Position numbers and translations under genes: made by a program
Notes under the pieces: generated by a model
What the model saw: the letters and a program-made list of their open reading frames with translations, nothing else
Told to the model about the DNA's origin: nothing
The model's database searches: none
DNA from: JAAFHS01 sp046049665
Lineage (GTDB): Bacteria; Pseudomonadota; Alphaproteobacteria; Rhodobacterales; Rhodobacteraceae
NCBI GenBank assembly: GCA_046049665.1
Contig: JBJOQW010000064.1
Coordinates: forward strand, 1-43,424
Length of the DNA stretch: 43,424 nt
Direction: 5' to 3'
Shown here: positions 41,453 through 43,424 of the stretch, piece after piece
Numbering within the stretch: the stretch's first letter is position 1
Layout: the number at the start of each line of letters is the position of its first letter

Positions 41453-42481
41453 ATGACAGCCCTCTCTGCCGCCTTTCAGGGTCAGGTTAAGGCCTGCGCC
41501 GCCCTTGGTTCGCCCTTCATGGCGCGGCTGATGCGGCTTTTGGCCGAACACTGGCCCATGGATACCGCCCTTGCCCAACGGTTTGCCGACTGGCCCGGCG
41601 ATGTCAGCGCCATGGGTGCGTCACTGCCCTTGCGCCTTGCCGGTGGCCTGCATGCCCTTGTCCTGCAGGGGCGCGACCCCGGCCTGACGGCCGCCTACCC
41701 GCCCTATAGTGTGACCGACGCATCGCTGTTGCAGGCCGTGCTGGCCGCCATGCGGCAGCATGATGCCTTTCTGTGCGACTGGGTCGAAAACGCCCCCCAA
41801 ACCAACGAGGTGCGCCGCAGCGCCGTGCTGATTGCCGCCGCCCATTGGCTGACCGCGCAGTATGGCCTGCCCCTGCGCCTGTCCGAACTGGGCGCAAGTG
41901 CGGGGCTGAACCTGATGTTTGATCACTTCCGGCTGGATATTGGCGCGCAAACCTTTGGCCCCGCCACCGCAGGCGTGCAGTTGCAGCCCGACTGGCGCGG
42001 CAACACGCCGCCCGAAGCGCGCGTTCGCGTGGCCGAACGGCGCGGCGTCGATCTGAACCCGCTTCTGCCCACCTTGCCTGCCAATGCCCTGCGCCTGATC
42101 GCCTATCTCTGGCCCGATCAGCCAGACCGCATTGCCCGCACCCGCGCCGCCATGGCGCTGGCCACAGCCCCGGTTGACAAGGCCGATGCGATTGATTGGC
42201 TGACCCTGCGCCTTGCCGCGCCCCGTCCCGGCCAATTGCACCTGATCTATCACACCATCGCATGGCAGTATTTCCCGCCGGAAAAGCAGGCGCTTGGCCG
42301 CCGTCTGATCGAAACCGCCGGGGCCGCTGCCACGCAGACCGCCCCCCTCGCATGGCTGGGGCTAGAGGCTGATGACAGCACACCCGGTGCAGGCCTTTTC
42401 CTGCGGCTGTGGCCAGGCGATCTGCGCGTTGACCTTGGGCGCGCGGGCTTTCATGGCGAATGGGTTGATTGGCGCGCATAA
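41453..42481 (+). CDS. DUF2332 family protein
   Basis: Soluble protein of 342 aa matching DUF2332: PPYSVTDASLLQAVLAAMRQHDAFLCDWVENAPQTNEVRRSAVL (about residues 83-127), LSELGASAGLNLMFDHF (about 144-160), a segment like a Rossmann-type SAM-binding loop, and HLIYHTIAWQYFP (about 263). The glycine-poor loop ELGASAGLN suggests, but does not prove, a methyltransferase-like fold. The function is not known. TTGCCC and CTAAAC, spaced 17 bases apart just upstream of the ATG, could be a promoter with a very short leader. Confidence 0.88.
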   Translation: MTALSAAFQGQVKACAALGSPFMARLMRLLAEHWPMDTALAQRFADWPGDVSAMGASLPLRLAGGLHALVLQGRDPGLTAAYPPYSVTDASLLQAVLAAMRQHDAFLCDWVENAPQTNEVRRSAVLIAAAHWLTAQYGLPLRLSELGASAGLNLMFDHFRLDIGAQTFGPATAGVQLQPDWRGNTPPEARVRVAERRGVDLNPLLPTLPANALRLIAYLWPDQPDRIARTRAAMALATAPVDKADAIDWLTLRLAAPRPGQLHLIYHTIAWQYFPPEKQALGRRLIETAGAAATQTAPLAWLGLEADDSTPGAGLFLRLWPGDLRVDLGRAGFHGEWVDWRA

Positions 42482-42522
42482 AGGGCCAGATGGCGCAGGA
42501 AAGGCCGGGGTGCCGGACTGCA

Positions 42523-42566
42523 GCCTGCTGGCGGCAGGCGCCCCCAAAAAGTGGCAAAGATGAACA
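42523..42566 (+). repeat. Hairpin plus intergenic motif copy C
   Basis: GCCTGC-tggcg-GCAGGC (42523-42539) lies after the DUF2332 gene and is followed by CCCCC, AAAAA and GTGGCAAAGATGAAC. The GGCAAAGATGAA part matches the motif at 6929-6950 (GAGCAAAGA.GAAAA) and 23946-23968. Hairpin then motif is the same order as in the other two copies. Confidence 0.4.
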
Positions 42567-42594
42567 AGTGGTAAATCGCGGCGCGTAACGCATT

Positions 42595-42642
42595 GATTTT
42601 GTTATGGGCAAAACATGTCCCATCATGGGACATGCCAAAATC
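42595..42642. promoter_or_regulatory. Nested palindrome upstream of the zinc-finger gene
   Basis: An inner CATGTCCCA-TCA-TGGGACATG (42614-42634) has perfect nine-base arms and a three-base centre. Outer arms GATTTTG (42595-42601) and CAAAATC (42636-42642) enclose it. It lies 90-137 bp before the zinc-finger ATG and suits a dimeric repressor operator. The TGT-N11-ACA spacing does not match NifA or PpsR sites. Confidence 0.55.
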
Positions 42643-42731
42643 ATCCCGCCAAACCCACCCTTGCTTCGCCCCCCACCAATGCCCTAGATTGCCCCCGGAA
42701 CTGCCCCCGAACACCGCCAAGGAGCCCGCCC

Positions 42732-42914
42732 ATGACCACCCGCATCCCCGAAACCCAGACCGTCTCGGCTTGGAAGGTTTCCTGCGATGGCGGGGAAGGC
42801 GCGCTTGGCCACCCGCGCGTCTGGCTGTCGATCCCCGAAGATCGCGGCTGGGTCGAATGCGGCTATTGCGATAAGCGGTTCATCCACGAAAGCGCTGCCA
42901 AGCCCGCCGCATGA
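42732..42914 (+). CDS. CHCC zinc-finger protein (NDUFS6-like)
   Basis: Protein of 60 aa. The single Cys-His-Cys-Cys zinc site (Cys18, His27, Cys43, Cys46, in VSCDGG, LGHPRVWL and VECGYCDKRF) is that of the zf-CHCC family, the bacterial relative of the mitochondrial complex I accessory subunit NDUFS6. Alphaproteobacterial members are thought to associate with, or help assemble, NADH dehydrogenase. AGGAG lies eight bases before the ATG at 42732. The stop overlaps the next gene as ATGA. Confidence 0.9.
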   Translation: MTTRIPETQTVSAWKVSCDGGEGALGHPRVWLSIPEDRGWVECGYCDKRFIHESAAKPAA

Positions 42915-43424
42915 TCCGCCGCCTGTCGCGCGCCACCCTGCGCGCCGCCGCCCTGCTGGCAGCCGTCATCCTTGGCTATCTTGGGGCTGCAGCGGTGGGT
43001 GGCATCTGGGGCAACGGCCACACAGCGGCCAGCGGCGAATACCGTATCGGCCTTGTGGTCGGCCCCATTCATACTGACCTCCTTATCCCGCTGACCCCCG
43101 CCGTCAAAACCCGCCTTGCCTTTGCCATCCCCGACGGCGTGCCGCTGGATGCGCCGGGGGCGGAATGGCTGCTTGTGGGTTGGGGCGCGCGGCAGTTTTA
43201 TACCACCGCTGGCACCTTTGCCGACGTCACCATGGGTGCAACAGTGAAGGCGATCATTGGCGACACGGCCGTCTTGCGGCTGGATGCCGTAGGACGCATT
43301 CATAACTTCACGGACATTCCGTTGATCTCCGCTGACGCCGTCCAGTTTGAAGCGCTGCTGGATGTTTTGGCCAACAGCTTCACGCCCGGCCCCGACACAG
43401 TGCCACAAGCATTGGACCACTCTG
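42911..43424 (+). CDS. DUF2459 (TIGR02117) family protein, cut by window end
   Basis: The first 171 codons only; the gene runs past the window. The N-terminus has a hydrophobic signal-anchor (about residues 9-32). Then come the family motifs VGPIHTDLLIPLTPA (conserved HTD, about 50-64) and LVGWGARQFYTT (about 88-99), which place it in DUF2459, a family of unknown function that I know from near urease and other loci. It is probably periplasmic and anchored. Start ATG at 42911 overlaps the zinc-finger stop as ATGA, so the pair is co-translated. Confidence 0.82.
   Translation, partial: MIRRLSRATLRAAALLAAVILGYLGAAAVGGIWGNGHTAASGEYRIGLVVGPIHTDLLIPLTPAVKTRLAFAIPDGVPLDAPGAEWLLVGWGARQFYTTAGTFADVTMGATVKAIIGDTAVLRLDAVGRIHNFTDIPLISADAVQFEALLDVLANSFTPGPDTVPQALDHS

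Noticed and set aside
42614..42634. NifA or PpsR/CrtJ binding site
   Set aside because: Spacing between TGT and ACA is 11, whereas those sites have 10 and 12; no nitrogen fixation or photosynthesis genes are nearby.
41604..42644. 346-residue frame antisense to DUF2332
   Set aside because: Arg/Ala-rich shadow composition and no start context.

Overview
The window is chromosomal DNA from an alphaproteobacterium of the Rhodobacteraceae type (Rhodobacter/Roseobacter lineage). The evidence is the high GC content, the dense gene packing with many ATGA/TGATG stop-start overlaps, the plant-like glutamate-cysteine ligase beside rsmE and ubiA, the dctPQM/dctSR cluster arranged as in Rhodobacter capsulatus, and the DUF1285-MoxR-DUF58-DUF4159 block. 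No insertion sequence, phage gene, tRNA, rRNA or CRISPR array was seen. The species cannot be named from this.

Layout. (1) 27-4418: a leftward group, rsmE - two unrecognised genes - gshA, divergent from ubiA by only 12 bp. (2) 4486-7613: an inner-membrane-anchored OmpA-family protein, a small membrane coiled-coil protein and a periplasmic protein with a TTG start. (3) 7608-10900: an alpha/beta hydrolase divergent from a GabD-type aldehyde dehydrogenase, followed by a long hairpin and a YghU-type glutathione S-transferase. (4) 10963-13532: a three-gene ABC importer of the NMT1/THI5 class. (5) 13818-15092: a CBS-domain HlyC/CorC membrane protein. (6) 15107-19893: an envelope-related group, with a DUF3857/transglutaminase-fold protein that has lost its catalytic Cys, divergent from an ECF sigma factor coupled to a membrane-anchored VWA protein. 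(7) 20030-21469: an IbpA-like small heat-shock gene with a ROSE-like RNA thermometer, and a trypsin-like protease. (8) 21534-25439: glcDEF, glycolate oxidase. (9) 25637-31490: the dctPQM TRAP transporter divergent from its two-component regulators dctSR. (10) 31518-38246: a four-gene MoxR/DUF58/DUF4159/GATase-VWA operon, divergent from a DUF1285 gene. (11) 38946-43424: a hydroxypyruvate isomerase family gene, DUF2798, a PPOX flavoprotein, an RTX protein, DUF2332, a CHCC zinc-finger protein and a truncated DUF2459 gene.

Carbon-acid metabolism is a common theme. DctPQM imports C4-dicarboxylates under DctSR control, GlcDEF oxidises glycolate to glyoxylate, and the Hyi-type isomerase works on the hydroxypyruvate/tartronate semialdehyde branch of glyoxylate metabolism. 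Envelope stress and maintenance is a second theme (sigma/VWA pair, MoxR operon, OmpA protein, heat-shock gene, protease).

The most interesting non-coding signals are the ROSE-like thermometer before hsp20, paired AT-rich hairpins after the VWA gene, a 68-nt hairpin before yghU, an inverted repeat over the predicted glcD promoter, a nested palindrome before the zinc-finger gene, and three copies of a hairpin-plus-motif intergenic element. The best candidate for an undescribed system is the ECF sigma / membrane VWA pair with its divergent pseudo-transglutaminase. All functional statements come from reading the sequence and from family knowledge; no search was run.
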